A stretch of DNA of 64,000 nucleotides from JAFNAG01 sp963739235. Its GTDB lineage: Bacteria; Acidobacteriota; UBA6911. The stretch's first letter is position 1; every line of letters begins with the position of its first letter. Position numbers and translations under genes: made by a program. This document shows positions 8,737-17,934 of the stretch, piece after piece. The notes under the pieces were generated by a model. It was not told the DNA's origin. It made no database searches and saw nothing but the letters and a program-made list of their open reading frames with translations. The DNA is taken from NCBI GenBank assembly GCA_963739235.1, contig CAVTZY010000028.1:124001-188000 (forward strand), given 5' to 3'.

Positions 8737-11229
8737 TCACCGCGGGGACGAGGTTGCGGCTTTGACGGAACTCAGGAAATCAGCAAAAATGCGGAACGCT
8801 CCCGGTACGCCTGCAGGGAGCTGCCGGAACCAGGAATAGGACGTAAAGACGTAGGCTCCTTTGCCGTAGCGCGCATAAAGAGTTCCACCGTTGAGAGGCT
8901 TCTCATTCGGATCGTGGGATTCGAACAGAGCCTCATATTTGGCGTCCCACTGGGAGGCAAAATTCAATCCGCGCTCTTGAACCCAGCCTTGAAAATCCTC
9001 CTGGCTGATCTTATTCGGCAAGGATAAAACCGGGTGCCCGGGAATCAAGAATGTGACCGGGGCTTCCTCGACCGAAACGCGATCGGATCCGACCTGGATC
9101 GGATAAGGGCCAATAGCCTGCAATGCCGGTGAGCGGCGGTCGGCTACATTGTACTGCACCACGAACGTGCCGCCCTGCTGCATGTAATCCATCAGGCGTT
9201 TCTGGTTCGCACGCAAGTCCGCACGCACGTTGTATGCGCGCACACCTGCGACAATTGCGTCGAAACGGTTGAGATCGCCACCGGCCAGATCATCGCTGCC
9301 CAGCAAAGTGACGTCGCAACCGATCTGCCGCAATGCGCCCGGCACTTCGTCGCCGGCGCCCATGATGTAGCCGATCTTTCTGGCGAGATTCTTGATGTCG
9401 GCGCGCACCAACCGGGCGCTGGACGGCGGGAAGACGGTCTGGATCGGGCTGCCCGGATATGCTATCACATGCATGTCGGAAGAGATGTCGCGTCCGTTGA
9501 CTTTGGCAATGGCCCGCAGTTCGGCAATGGTAGTACGGGGAGGAGGGGTAACAGTGAAGGTCAAGTTGGTCTGCTCATCCACCTCGACAGTCTTAAAGGG
9601 CACGGATGCCGGCTGAATGGTCCAGCCTGCGGGTGCATCCAGTCTGAGTTCACCGGCAGCGCCGGCCACGTTGCTGTGGATCAACACTTCCACCGCTTTG
9701 GCTTTCACGTCCGGGAAAATCAGAGCGGGCTCGGGGATGCCGATGGCAATCGGCGGCACGACTACCAGCGGCCTGGACGTTTCGCCTTCTACACGATCCA
9801 CATAACGGCGAATCACAGGGCGTTCCAGGCTGATTGTCGTGGAGTCCACCCGGATCTGGAAACGTGCACGCAAAACCGCAGGAGTCTCCGCCAGTCCAAC
9901 CATTTCCTGGTTTTCAACAACGTAGGAGTTGCCTGAACGAGGCTTTTGCAGCCAGTAGGGCTGAGAGTATGGCTGATCGGCGGGAACCGTAACCTTAAGT
10001 GAGCGTCGGAAAGGCTCATTGTAACCAAGTGTCGCGGGTTCCTCCGTGACCCAACCCTCTCCGGAGATTCCCTCCAGATTCACGCCGACAAGGCCGACTG
10101 CTGCCTTGGAACGATTGATCACCTCGACATTGACCTGGAGCGCATCTCCCGGAACGACGGTGTGCCGATCTGTCGTCGCGTCGAGCCAGAGGCCCGCGCA
10201 CAACGAGATTGCTTCATCGAGTTCTTTGAGTTTGAGCGCGGCCTGGGGCCCGGGGATCGCCGAGATCAACGGGCGGGCCCTGGCGAGCAAGGGAATGATC
10301 TTCTCCGGTTGGTCGGGCTGGAATGTACGCAAGGCTTCATCGAGGATTTTGCCCACCGCCGCTCCGCCAGGCAACCGGTTCCATGTCGTATCGATGCCAT
10401 CGAAGATGTCATTCCTGGCAGGATCACCGGCTACATGCGTGAGCGTGCTCCTTGACGCACCCCGCTGTTCCGGCGCGCCCATTCCCTGGGATTTGTGCAT
10501 GCTGCGGCTCATGCCCGCGACTTCGCTGTAGGAGAACCCGATCACGGGATCAAATTCGCCGGTGTCGAGCGCGATCTGCCCTGGAGCTCCCGCGCCGCCG
10601 CCACGCCCCACCAGGCGCTTGGCCTGCCAGGGTTCTACCCAGCGCAGCTGCCCGGGGAACCGGGACCTGTCAGCTGCGGCAACGAATGCCTCCCGCCCCA
10701 AAATGCCTACGGCCTGATGGTGTCCGTGCCCATCCGCCGGGGTCCCCGTGTGCTGGATGACGATCACATCCGGGCGGAAACGGCGTATGTTCCAGACAAT
10801 GTCGCCCAGGACCGTCTCCCGGTCCCACTTGGCCAGGGCCTCCTCCGCAGATTTTGAGAAACCGAAGTCGATCGCGCGCGTAAAAAACTGTTCGGCACCA
10901 TCGATCCTGCGGGCTGCCAATAGTTCCTGCGTACGGATGAGTCCGAGCAGGTCGCCCTGTTCCGATCCGATCAGGTTCTGGCCGCCTTCGCCGCGGGTTG
11001 CGGCCAGGTAGGCGGCACGGGCATGCCGGCCGCGCGCCAGGTAAGCAAGCAAACCGGTGTTTTCATCATCCGGGTGAGCGCCGATCATCAGGACGTTGCC
11101 GAGAACGTTCAGTTTTTCCAGCGCAAGCCTGGTCCGGACAGCCCCCGCGATGTTCCGCTGAGCAGGTGCAGGAACCCCTACAAGTATCCCCAAGACAGCA
11201 AGACCAAGAATCCTAGCCCAAACTTTCAT
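8737..11229 (-). CDS. secreted PIG-L (LmbE) family deacetylase, multidomain
   Basis: 830 residues. A Sec signal peptide covers residues 1-23. The PIG-L/LmbE zinc deacetylase domain follows, with AHPDDE (51-56) and a downstream GHGHHQA metal-binding segment. The middle part looks like immunoglobulin/NPCBM-associated (NEW3-like) beta domains. The last 200 residues resemble a ThuA/GATase-like domain (DAIVAGVRAYNVRADL, GGTFVVQYNV). Family members remove N-acetyl groups from amino sugars, and large secreted forms in Acidobacteria and Bacteroidetes probably act on glycans. Its own promoter is likely upstream of 11229. A 3'-side hairpin follows at 8689. Confidence 0.87.
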   Translation of the reverse strand: MKVWARILGLAVLGILVGVPAPAQRNIAGAVRTRLALEKLNVLGNVLMIGAHPDDENTGLLAYLARGRHARAAYLAATRGEGGQNLIGSEQGDLLGLIRTQELLAARRIDGAEQFFTRAIDFGFSKSAEEALAKWDRETVLGDIVWNIRRFRPDVIVIQHTGTPADGHGHHQAVGILGREAFVAAADRSRFPGQLRWVEPWQAKRLVGRGGGAGAPGQIALDTGEFDPVIGFSYSEVAGMSRSMHKSQGMGAPEQRGASRSTLTHVAGDPARNDIFDGIDTTWNRLPGGAAVGKILDEALRTFQPDQPEKIIPLLARARPLISAIPGPQAALKLKELDEAISLCAGLWLDATTDRHTVVPGDALQVNVEVINRSKAAVGLVGVNLEGISGEGWVTEEPATLGYNEPFRRSLKVTVPADQPYSQPYWLQKPRSGNSYVVENQEMVGLAETPAVLRARFQIRVDSTTISLERPVIRRYVDRVEGETSRPLVVVPPIAIGIPEPALIFPDVKAKAVEVLIHSNVAGAAGELRLDAPAGWTIQPASVPFKTVEVDEQTNLTFTVTPPPRTTIAELRAIAKVNGRDISSDMHVIAYPGSPIQTVFPPSSARLVRADIKNLARKIGYIMGAGDEVPGALRQIGCDVTLLGSDDLAGGDLNRFDAIVAGVRAYNVRADLRANQKRLMDYMQQGGTFVVQYNVADRRSPALQAIGPYPIQVGSDRVSVEEAPVTFLIPGHPVLSLPNKISQEDFQGWVQERGLNFASQWDAKYEALFESHDPNEKPLNGGTLYARYGKGAYVFTSYSWFRQLPAGVPGAFRIFADFLSSVKAATSSPR

Positions 11230-11382
11230 ATTTCTCCCCAGAAGCTTGAACTAAATATTACATATTCAAACAGCGGCCGCAATGAGGCACCGTCAGGTTC
11301 CAGGCCTCATCTGAGACGGAAACGGATCTGCATCCTGGGTCTCTTTGATAATCATGAAATATTGAGAGAGAAACAACACTTC

Positions 11383-11430
11383 CCGCCCCCGTAGGGGCGG
11401 AAAGAGAATAGCCCCGGGCGTGAGCCCGGG
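11383..11430. repeat. double GC-rich hairpin element
   Basis: Two adjacent palindromes, CCGCCCC/GGGGCGG around GTA and CCCGGGC/GCCCGGG around GTGA, in the gap between the divergent-free ends of the PIG-L and dimethylargininase genes. Both hairpins resemble those at 14440 and 15953, which points to a dispersed family of palindromic intergenic repeats in this genome. Confidence 0.55.
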
Positions 11431-11541
11431 ATCGTGAGCAGATGAGTAAGGAGCTCTGAATGGGTGATACATCTATCCTTGAGGCAGCGTCACTATGATT
11501 TCTCATCCTCCACAGGATCTTATTCCTATAAGTTTTCACTA

Positions 11542-12306
11542 TTACGTGGAGAAGACGAGGCTGCAGCACGTAACTCCACCCTCGGCTTTGGCCAGTTCCG
11601 ATGCATCCACCGCTACAACCTCGATTCCCTGCGCTTCCAGGCGCCTGCGCGTGGCCGGATATGCCTGTGGGAAAATGACCCGGTCGCCGATCATGAGGGC
11701 GTTGGCTGCGCCGGGCTCACTGCGGTCGACTTCAACAAATCGCATCGCATCGAACAGCGTGCCGTCGATCCAATCGGGATTGATCAGCAACAGGTCTTCG
11801 GCCACCTGTGTTACTGCAGACTTCAGGTGCAAACAGCCTTTCACCGGCACCCCGGTTACGGCATAGCCGTAGCCTGCCAGCAGATCCTGCATTAGTCGGA
11901 TAGCCTCCTCGTTGCTCCTGCGTGAGAGGCCGACGAACAGCCTCTTCCCCAAACGGAGCACGTCGCCGCCGTCCATAATGCCCGGCGCTTCGAGATGCAC
12001 CAACGGGCGATAAGAAAGGAGGGTTTGTGCGACAGATGATATTTCCGGCCGGCGCGACTCGGCTCCGGGCCTTGTGATCACCGCCACTTCATCCAACACG
12101 ACCGCAATGTCCTCCACGAACACGGCGTCGGGCAGTTCCGGCGCCTCGGGCACGCGATGGACAGAGCAACCAAGCGAGCGGAGGCACTCTTCGTAATGAT
12201 GATGCTGCCGCCGGGCCCGGTCGACATCGATCGGCAGGCGAGTTTGGTAGGTGAGTTCGCAGCGTCCGATCTCGGCACTGAGCTCTCGAGTAATTGCCAC
12301 ACGCAT
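11542..12306 (-). CDS. dimethylargininase / amidinotransferase-like hydrolase (DDAH-like)
   Basis: 254 residues, the usual length of bacterial N(G),N(G)-dimethylarginine dimethylaminohydrolase. Visible family features are VFVEDIAVV (substrate loop), ITRPGAESRR, MDGGDVLRLG, the catalytic His region CLHLKSAVTQV, and the C-terminal nucleophile in EGGVTCCSLVF. The enzyme hydrolyses methylated arginine to citrulline and methylamine. Related members act on other guanidino compounds, so the substrate is not certain. It stands alone, transcribed away from the isochorismatase-adenosine deaminase pair. Confidence 0.85.
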   Translation of the reverse strand: MRVAITRELSAEIGRCELTYQTRLPIDVDRARRQHHHYEECLRSLGCSVHRVPEAPELPDAVFVEDIAVVLDEVAVITRPGAESRRPEISSVAQTLLSYRPLVHLEAPGIMDGGDVLRLGKRLFVGLSRRSNEEAIRLMQDLLAGYGYAVTGVPVKGCLHLKSAVTQVAEDLLLINPDWIDGTLFDAMRFVEVDRSEPGAANALMIGDRVIFPQAYPATRRRLEAQGIEVVAVDASELAKAEGGVTCCSLVFST

Positions 12307-12671
12307 ATTGAAGCCACTTCTCGATGTCCTGAGAGATTCCTCTCAGCACTTTCGAGGCAAATCGTCCTTTAACTCATCCGTTTATCCGGCTGATCAGGCA
12401 GGTCCTTTTCAGAGTTGCCGTGCCTGAGTCGGCCGGGTACGGAAAACCGGCAGAACTGCGCAGATCTTAGATCCTGGTTTCAAACCAAGGCAAGGATAAT
12501 ATCCTAACCGGTCCTCCCAAGGAGGGATGGGAGACGGATTATGCCGACCATCTTGAGGAACACTCAGATTTGCGATCACAAAGACATTGTTAATTGCCAC
12601 TGGCTTGGGTATTTTGACTCTTGCAGGCAGCCGGGCTTTATATACGCAATCCAATGGTGGAGGAGTAGCGC
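12307..12671. promoter_or_regulatory. divergent intergenic region with candidate promoter for the isochorismatase gene
   Basis: No convincing gene. On the plus strand TTGACT (12614-12619) and TATATA (12639-12644) could form a -35/-10 pair with a long 19-base spacer, 28 bases before the ATG at 12672. AGGAG follows just upstream of that start. No operator palindrome was recognised. Confidence 0.3.
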
Positions 12672-13265
12672 ATGGAACTTTTGGATGTGAACCGCAGCAT
12701 CGTGCTCATCATCGACCTTCAGGGAAAACTGATGGAGATGATCGAGCGGCCCGGCCTGGTGATCGCAGCCACGAAGAGACTCATTAAACTGGCCGACCTG
12801 TTTGGCGTGCCCGTTGTGTTATCGGAACAGTACCCCAAAGGACTGGGTCCGACCCATCCCGAGATTCGTGCCGCCTTCGACGAGCTCAAAGTCTCCAAGA
12901 GGTTCCTGGATAAGACAAGTTTTGGCTGTTGCGGCGATCCCGGCTTCGAGAGGCTCTTTGAAGAGTCCGTCCCGGACTCGAGGCTGCGCAGCGGCAAATC
13001 GTCGTAGCCGGCATTGAAGCGCACATCTGCGTCATACAGACGGTCCTGGAAATTTTGAGGCAGAAGAGTCAGACTCATTTGTGCTGGGAATGTATCAGCG
13101 GCCGGGGTGCCGAGTATTGCCGGCATGCGCTCGAGCGCATGGCACAAGCGGGAGCCGTGCTCACCAATCACAGAATCGGTCGCGTTTGAATGGGCTCGGG
13201 ACAAAAACCATCCGCAATTCAGAGCCTTCAGTGCTTTGTTCAAAGAAGGTCAACTCACGGCATGA
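12672..13265 (+). CDS. isochorismatase-family cysteine hydrolase (frameshifted)
   Basis: Reads as a YcaC-like cysteine hydrolase across three frames. The first part has VLIIDLQGKLM (catalytic Asp) and FGVPVVLSEQYPKGLG up to about 12985. The frame then shifts to QIVVAGIEAHICVIQTVLE, holding the catalytic Cys. It shifts again near 13165 to ESVAFEWARDKNHPQFRAF, ending GQLTA and TGA at 13263. Joined length is about 197 residues, normal for the family. Each part keeps family sequence, so the two slips look like assembly indels rather than old decay. It lies 15 bases before adenosine deaminase and probably shares its transcript. The substrate is unknown. Confidence 0.75.
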
Positions 13266-13280
13266 AGGCAAAAGGCATCT

Positions 13281-14384
13281 ATGAGCACAACTGAAGATCA
13301 GAAATCATACGATCCTCTGAAGCCGTCCGCAGGCCGAGAGGAAATCGCGGCCGAGGACTTCATTCGCAAGCTGCCCAAAGTGGACCTGCATTGCCATCTT
13401 GATGGGTCCCTGCGGCTGGCAACGATCTGGGACTTGGCCCAGAGCCGGGGTGTACCGCTGCCGGCCAAATCGCTTGACGAGCTGCGCAATCTCTTCAGCC
13501 TGCCCGAACAGACGCAACGCAGCCTGGTCGAGTATCTGAAGCGTTTTGACTATACGCTGGCCGTGCTTCAGGACGCCGAGGCCCTGACCCGTGCTGCCTA
13601 CGAGTTGGCTCTGGACAATGCTGCCGAAAATGTCCTGTACCTTGAGGTACGCTATTCGCCAATTCTGCACACACGCCAAGGGATGAAATTGACCCAGGTG
13701 ATGAATGCCGTACTCGACGGCCTGGCGCAAGCAGAGCGTGAAGTGGATATCAAGACCGGGGTCATTGTCTGCGGGATCAGAAACATCTCGCCCGAAAGTT
13801 CGCTGCGCCTGGCGGAGCTGACTGTCGCCTACAAACATCAAGGGGTTGTCGGCTTCGACCTGGCCGGCTGGGAAGATCAATATCCTGCCAAAGAGCACAA
13901 CGACGCCTTCTACCTGATCCGCAAAAACAATATCAATTGCACTGTGCACGCCGGGGAGGCCTACGGCCCGGATTCCATCAAGCAGGCGCTGCACAATCTG
14001 AACACGAATCGCATCGGTCATGGGACCCGGCTGAAGGAAGACGGCGACCTGCTGAACTACGTCAACGATCACCGCATTCCGCTGGAAATCTGCCTGTCCT
14101 CGAATGTGCACACAGGATCGGTGAAATCACTTGCGGAGCACCCTCTGCGACTGTATTACGATTGGGGGCTGCGGGTCACGCTGAATACCGACAACCGGCT
14201 GATGTCCGACACCACGCTCACGAAGGAATACCTGATCGCCTGCCGCACGTTTGGTTTGACTGAACATGATTTGAAGAACCTCACGATCATGGGTTTCAAG
14301 AGTGCCTTTATGTCGCATCGGGACAAAGTCAGTCTTCTCGATCGTGTGCTCAAGATTCTGAACAAAAAACAGACGCCTTTCTAG
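13281..14384 (+). CDS. add: adenosine deaminase
   Basis: 367 residues with all metal and catalytic signatures: DLHCHLDGS near the N-terminus, HAGEAYGP (general acid Glu), RIGHGTRL, and the second-Asp segment LNTDNRLMS near residue 310. It converts adenosine or deoxyadenosine to the inosine form in purine salvage. A 30-residue N-terminal extension (EDQKSYDPLKPSAGR) precedes the usual start of homology (KLPKVDLHCH). The start ATG is 15 bases after the isochorismatase-like gene. Confidence 0.93.
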   Translation: MSTTEDQKSYDPLKPSAGREEIAAEDFIRKLPKVDLHCHLDGSLRLATIWDLAQSRGVPLPAKSLDELRNLFSLPEQTQRSLVEYLKRFDYTLAVLQDAEALTRAAYELALDNAAENVLYLEVRYSPILHTRQGMKLTQVMNAVLDGLAQAEREVDIKTGVIVCGIRNISPESSLRLAELTVAYKHQGVVGFDLAGWEDQYPAKEHNDAFYLIRKNNINCTVHAGEAYGPDSIKQALHNLNTNRIGHGTRLKEDGDLLNYVNDHRIPLEICLSSNVHTGSVKSLAEHPLRLYYDWGLRVTLNTDNRLMSDTTLTKEYLIACRTFGLTEHDLKNLTIMGFKSAFMSHRDKVSLLDRVLKILNKKQTPF

Positions 14385-14439
14385 CTGTTTCGAAAATGGA
14401 ACCGATTGCCGCGCCGAACCACATGGGAGTTTCTGTTCC

Positions 14440-14623
14440 GCCCTTTCAGGGCTTGAGATCTCCGGTTCTCTACCTAGGGCTCACGCCCTGGGCTTTGCTG
14501 TGCCGCCCTTTCAGGGCTAAGCATTGCACGACCTTGAAAACCCCGAAGGGGGGAGCAGCAGAGCCCAGGGCGTGAGCCCTGGGAAGCGGGCATCGAGCGG
14601 TAAGAGCCCTGAAAGGGCGGCAC
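14440..14623. repeat. nested inverted-repeat element (GCCCTTTCAGGGC type)
   Basis: Two perfect 19-bp inverted-repeat pairs are nested: 14500-14518 with 14605-14623 (core GCCCTTTCAGGGC, plus GTGCC/GGCAC flanks), and 14476-14494 with 14562-14580 (AGGGCTCACGCCCTGGGCT type). A third copy of GCCCTTTCAGGGC starts at 14440. The interleaved arms could fold in alternative ways. No protein is encoded. It is probably a non-autonomous dispersed element. Confidence 0.7.
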
Positions 14624-14720
14624 AGGATACCCGCGGCGAGAGCGCAACATGCACATGCGTCATTGGGTGCGCCCCGGCGCATGAAGGACTGCTCCGAAAA
14701 TGGAAACAGAGCGCAAAAAA

Positions 14721-14827
14721 CGCCGATATCGCTATCGGCATCGGGATCGCCATTGCAATCGGTCTTGCTAGTCTGCGAAAGCCGATCGCGATTGCGACTG
14801 CGATACCGATACCGACAATTGCCGATT
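14721..14827. repeat. low-complexity GATCGC/CGATATCG-like tract
   Basis: About 105 bases built of degenerate hexamers such as CGATAT, CGGGAT, CGATCG and CGATAC. Nothing codes here. It separates the palindromic element at 14440 from the ThuA-like gene. Confidence 0.5.
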
Positions 14828-14906
14828 AAAGATGCAGGACGATTTCATGCGTCTTAAGATGTGCGCCAAGCGCATGAGGGATGTTCCCATTCTTCCAGGA
14901 GGAACC

Positions 14907-15710
14907 ATGGACAAAAGAGCCGGAATTGCCACCCTGTTGATCCTCATTTCGACGCTATCGATTCTTGCTTTTGGTGCTTTTGGCTTTTCATCTCAGACTC
15001 CTGCCGCCAAGAAAAAGGCTCTCATCGTCTGGGGCGGTGACATGCACGAACCCAAACAGTGCGTGGACCTCTTTGCCCCCTGGCTGACCGAGCAGGGATT
15101 TGATGTGGAGGTGTCTCCGACGCTCGATTCCTACCTTGACGCCGATAAGATGATGTCTCTATCCCTGGTGGTTCAGTCGATCACCGCCGGCAAGATTACC
15201 CCGCAGCAGGAGAGGGGGCTTCTCAACGCAATTAAGAGCGGCGTGGGCATGGCCGGATGGCATGGCGGCATGGCAGACGCATTCCGCGGCAACACCGAAT
15301 ACGAGTTCATGGTGGGCGGAATCTGGGTGGCCCACCCGGGCAACGTTTCTGAGTACGAAGTCAACGTGACCAATCATGTTGACCCCATAACCCAGGGCCT
15401 GACCGACTTCAGGGTGCGCTCCGAGCAATATTACATGCTTGTCGATCCCAACATCGAAGTCCTGGTCACCACCACGTTCTCCGGGCAAGACGCGCCCTGG
15501 GTCAAAGGTGCGACCATGCCGGTTGCATGGAAGAAGATGTACGGCAAGGGCAGGGTGTTCTATTTTTCGATCGGCCACGCCGCAGCGGACTTCAACGTAC
15601 CCCAGGCCCGCGAGATCGTCAAACGCGGAATGCTATGGGCCGCGCACGTCCCCGGCTCCGGCGATGATCCCAAGCCCACAAATCCATATCTGCCGCTCCT
15701 GAAAAAATAG
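14907..15710 (+). CDS. secreted ThuA-like (trehalose utilisation) domain protein
   Basis: ATG 14907 is chosen because AGGAGG (14897-14902) lies 4 bases upstream and it opens a signal peptide (MDKRAG, then a hydrophobic stretch to FGFSSQTPA). Earlier in-frame Met codons at 14832 lack this. The mature part is a class I glutamine-amidotransferase-like ThuA fold: KALIVWGGDMHEPKQC, then GVGMAGWHGGMADAF, GGIWVAHPGN and GRVFYFSIGHA. ThuA proteins are linked to oxidised (3-keto) disaccharide metabolism, in line with the Gfo/Idh/MocA and DUF1080 genes 10 kb away. The catalytic role of this family is unsettled. Confidence 0.85.
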   Translation: MDKRAGIATLLILISTLSILAFGAFGFSSQTPAAKKKALIVWGGDMHEPKQCVDLFAPWLTEQGFDVEVSPTLDSYLDADKMMSLSLVVQSITAGKITPQQERGLLNAIKSGVGMAGWHGGMADAFRGNTEYEFMVGGIWVAHPGNVSEYEVNVTNHVDPITQGLTDFRVRSEQYYMLVDPNIEVLVTTTFSGQDAPWVKGATMPVAWKKMYGKGRVFYFSIGHAAADFNVPQAREIVKRGMLWAAHVPGSGDDPKPTNPYLPLLKK

Positions 15711-15952
15711 CGCCGCCGCCCGATTCTTGAGCCCTTTCAATTCGTGGCATGAAGGCTTTGCTTATTCACTCACGGTCCTGCGGGTTTTGCCCGCCCTTTG
15801 AATTTTGAACTCCAGGGTGGTCCGGCGCGTAGTAGAAAATTATTCTTGTAATGAAGACCACTGCCTCAGGCAATGAGGTTTAAAAAGCTCTGCTTTATGA
15901 AGCGCCGGCTGGAGATGGGATGGGGACAGACCACGAAGGGCGGAGAAGCCCA

Positions 15953-16318
15953 GGCCCCGGAGGGGCCGGAGATAGTAGCCCCGGGCTGCGCTGCGCTTGC
16001 CCGGGGTAGGAAAATGAAAAAGGATAGAGCCCCGGCAGGGGCGATGGAATGACGGCCGTGACGAACGCGAATTTGATTTTTTCTTGCGCCCCTCCAGGGC
16101 TCTTAGTCGTTGTTTTGCTGACCCCGGGCTGCGCTGCGCTTGCCCGGGGTAGGAAAATGAAAAAGGATAGAGCCCCGGCAGGGGCGATGGAATGACGGTT
16201 GTGACGAACGCGAATTTGATTTTTCTTGCGCCCCTCCAGGGCTCTTAGTCGTTGCTTTGCTGACCCCGGGCTGCGCTGCGCTTGCTCGGGGCTACTATCT
16301 TTCGGCCCCTCCGGGGCC
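15953..16318. mobile_element. MITE-like element: ~34-bp terminal inverted repeats around a 142-bp tandem repeat
   Basis: The left arm (15953-15986) and right arm (16284-16318) are inverted copies with few differences; both contain GGCCCC(G)GAGGGGCC-type palindromes followed by a shared ATAGTAGCCCC segment. Inside, a unit starting CCCCGGGCTGCGCTGCGCTTG begins at 15979, 16122 and 16264, giving two near-identical repeats of 143 and 142 bases and a partial third. No frame codes a recognisable protein. The structure resembles a non-autonomous transposable element or expanded palindromic repeat. Confidence 0.65.
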
Positions 16319-16353
16319 CTCACTCATTGTTCCCCTCGGGAGCTGGGGGTTGC

Positions 16354-17934
16354 CTACTTGCGGCTGAGGTACTGATCCCAGAGTTGACGGTCGATGAATA
16401 AGGTGAGCAGAACATCGGGCCGCAGGCCGTAATACTCGATTTGATAACGATCCCCAAGCGCTTTTTCCAGCGGCGCGGCGTTTTCCTGGGAGGCAATGAT
16501 GAGGGGCACGCCCTCAAAGCCGCCTGATTCCCCCTGATTGATCCAGTATCCGAGCCGTGAGAAATCTCTCAGATACCAGGGCAGCGGCCATTGTTCATAA
16601 GGTCCGGCAATGACCTTAATGAGCAGGTTCTTGCCGTCCGCATGCACATTGGCCAAATCATGGACGCGCCGGGCGAGGCGAAGGAAATCGGTGCTCGTCT
16701 GGGCATACACGTACGGGTTGCGCGTGTCTGCGGGATATAGATAGTTGGCCCGCCAACTCTGGATTCCCAGATGCACAACCCCGGCCAGAATGACGAGCAT
16801 GAGCAGTTTGCGAACCAGATTGACCCTGAGGATTTGCAGCAGAGCCGCGACGCCGCTGCCGGCCAGCAAAATGAAGCCGATATGGAATGGCAGCAGATTC
16901 CAGGGTGTTTTGTAGCGAATGACTGAGAAGGCAATGGCAGTGACGAGGGAGTAACAAAACAGGTATCGTGGCCAGAATTGCCCGTCGGTGAAATCATGCC
17001 ACTGGAGGTTCCTATGGGCGAGCCCGCTCCCGAAGGAGGCAATCGCCCCGAAAAGGGCGAATACCAGGATCAGCGCCTCCGACCAGAGAATGCCTCCCGG
17101 CCTTGAAAATGCAAGCAACTGGAAATAATAGAACCAGGGGTGGGAATGGAGCCCGGTTTCTATGCCGCGAGTTGCATAATCCTTGAACGCAGTTACGGAA
17201 TCCACTATGCCCCACGGGTTTTTGAAAAAGGAGGAATATAGGATCCCGGCGATGAACACTGCTGCCGCGAGCAGTGTGAGCAACTGCGATATTCTGATGC
17301 CGCGCCCACATGTGTCGACTCTCACAACACGGGAAGTCCCTCTTGTCCAGACCAGGGCAAGCACCAGCGCTGTACCTGCCGAAACGAACACAAGCAGGGA
17401 GGTTTCCTTGGTGGCATAGGCGAATCCGGCAGAGACACCTACGGCCAAAGCTAACCCCATCGAGGGGCGAAGGGCGAAGCGTCCCAGAGCGATCAGGAAT
17501 CCCAATGCAAAAAAAACGAAGAGGGACTCCTGAATGTAGAAACGGTTGTAGTAGACCAGAGAAGGCGAGAGGGCCGCGAAAAGGGCGCTCCAGAAAACCG
17601 CCTCTCGCCCCAATCCCTTGGCGAGCAGGCCGAACAGGAGGATCAAACCGGCGCCAAATACCACGGGGACCGCCCTGAGCGTCCACTCATCCAGCGCGCT
17701 CAGCGTCTTCTGGCCACGAATCCAGGCGAAAGGAAGTGTCGCGTAGTAGAGCGTCGGCCCATGGTGGTCGCTGCGGTCGTAGCGATACTCACCGGTTTCG
17801 AGAAGCGTACCGAATTTGACAGCCTGGTTGGCTTCGTCATGATGCATGGGCCGGAGGTCCAGCCGTCCGAGACGAAGGCCAAGCGCCAGGATCAGGGCGA
17901 TCAGGAAAAGGCTGTGGAAGGCGACCTTGTTCAT
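16354..17934 (-). CDS. Agl23-like (TIGR03663-type) membrane glycosyltransferase
   Basis: 526 residues, multi-helix membrane protein. The N-terminal loop after helix 1 has PMHHDEANQAVKFGTLLE and RSDHHGPTLYYATLPFAW, the signature of the GT-C-like family called flippase activity-associated Agl23. Such proteins are thought to handle lipid-linked sugars at the outer membrane face. About ten hydrophobic helices follow, then a soluble C-terminal domain. Its ATG overlaps the stop of the upstream discoidin-like gene (ATGA), so it is the last gene of the minus-strand operon that starts at 24192. Exact sugar transfer is unknown. Confidence 0.82.
   Translation of the reverse strand: MNKVAFHSLFLIALILALGLRLGRLDLRPMHHDEANQAVKFGTLLETGEYRYDRSDHHGPTLYYATLPFAWIRGQKTLSALDEWTLRAVPVVFGAGLILLFGLLAKGLGREAVFWSALFAALSPSLVYYNRFYIQESLFVFFALGFLIALGRFALRPSMGLALAVGVSAGFAYATKETSLLVFVSAGTALVLALVWTRGTSRVVRVDTCGRGIRISQLLTLLAAAVFIAGILYSSFFKNPWGIVDSVTAFKDYATRGIETGLHSHPWFYYFQLLAFSRPGGILWSEALILVFALFGAIASFGSGLAHRNLQWHDFTDGQFWPRYLFCYSLVTAIAFSVIRYKTPWNLLPFHIGFILLAGSGVAALLQILRVNLVRKLLMLVILAGVVHLGIQSWRANYLYPADTRNPYVYAQTSTDFLRLARRVHDLANVHADGKNLLIKVIAGPYEQWPLPWYLRDFSRLGYWINQGESGGFEGVPLIIASQENAAPLEKALGDRYQIEYYGLRPDVLLTLFIDRQLWDQYLSRK

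Noticed and set aside
12319..12660. Additional small gene between the dimethylargininase and isochorismatase genes
   Set aside because: Frames there are Arg/Pro-rich, without ribosome sites or homology.
15953..16318. CRISPR array
   Set aside because: The repeat unit is 142 bases with no unique spacers, and no cas gene is present.
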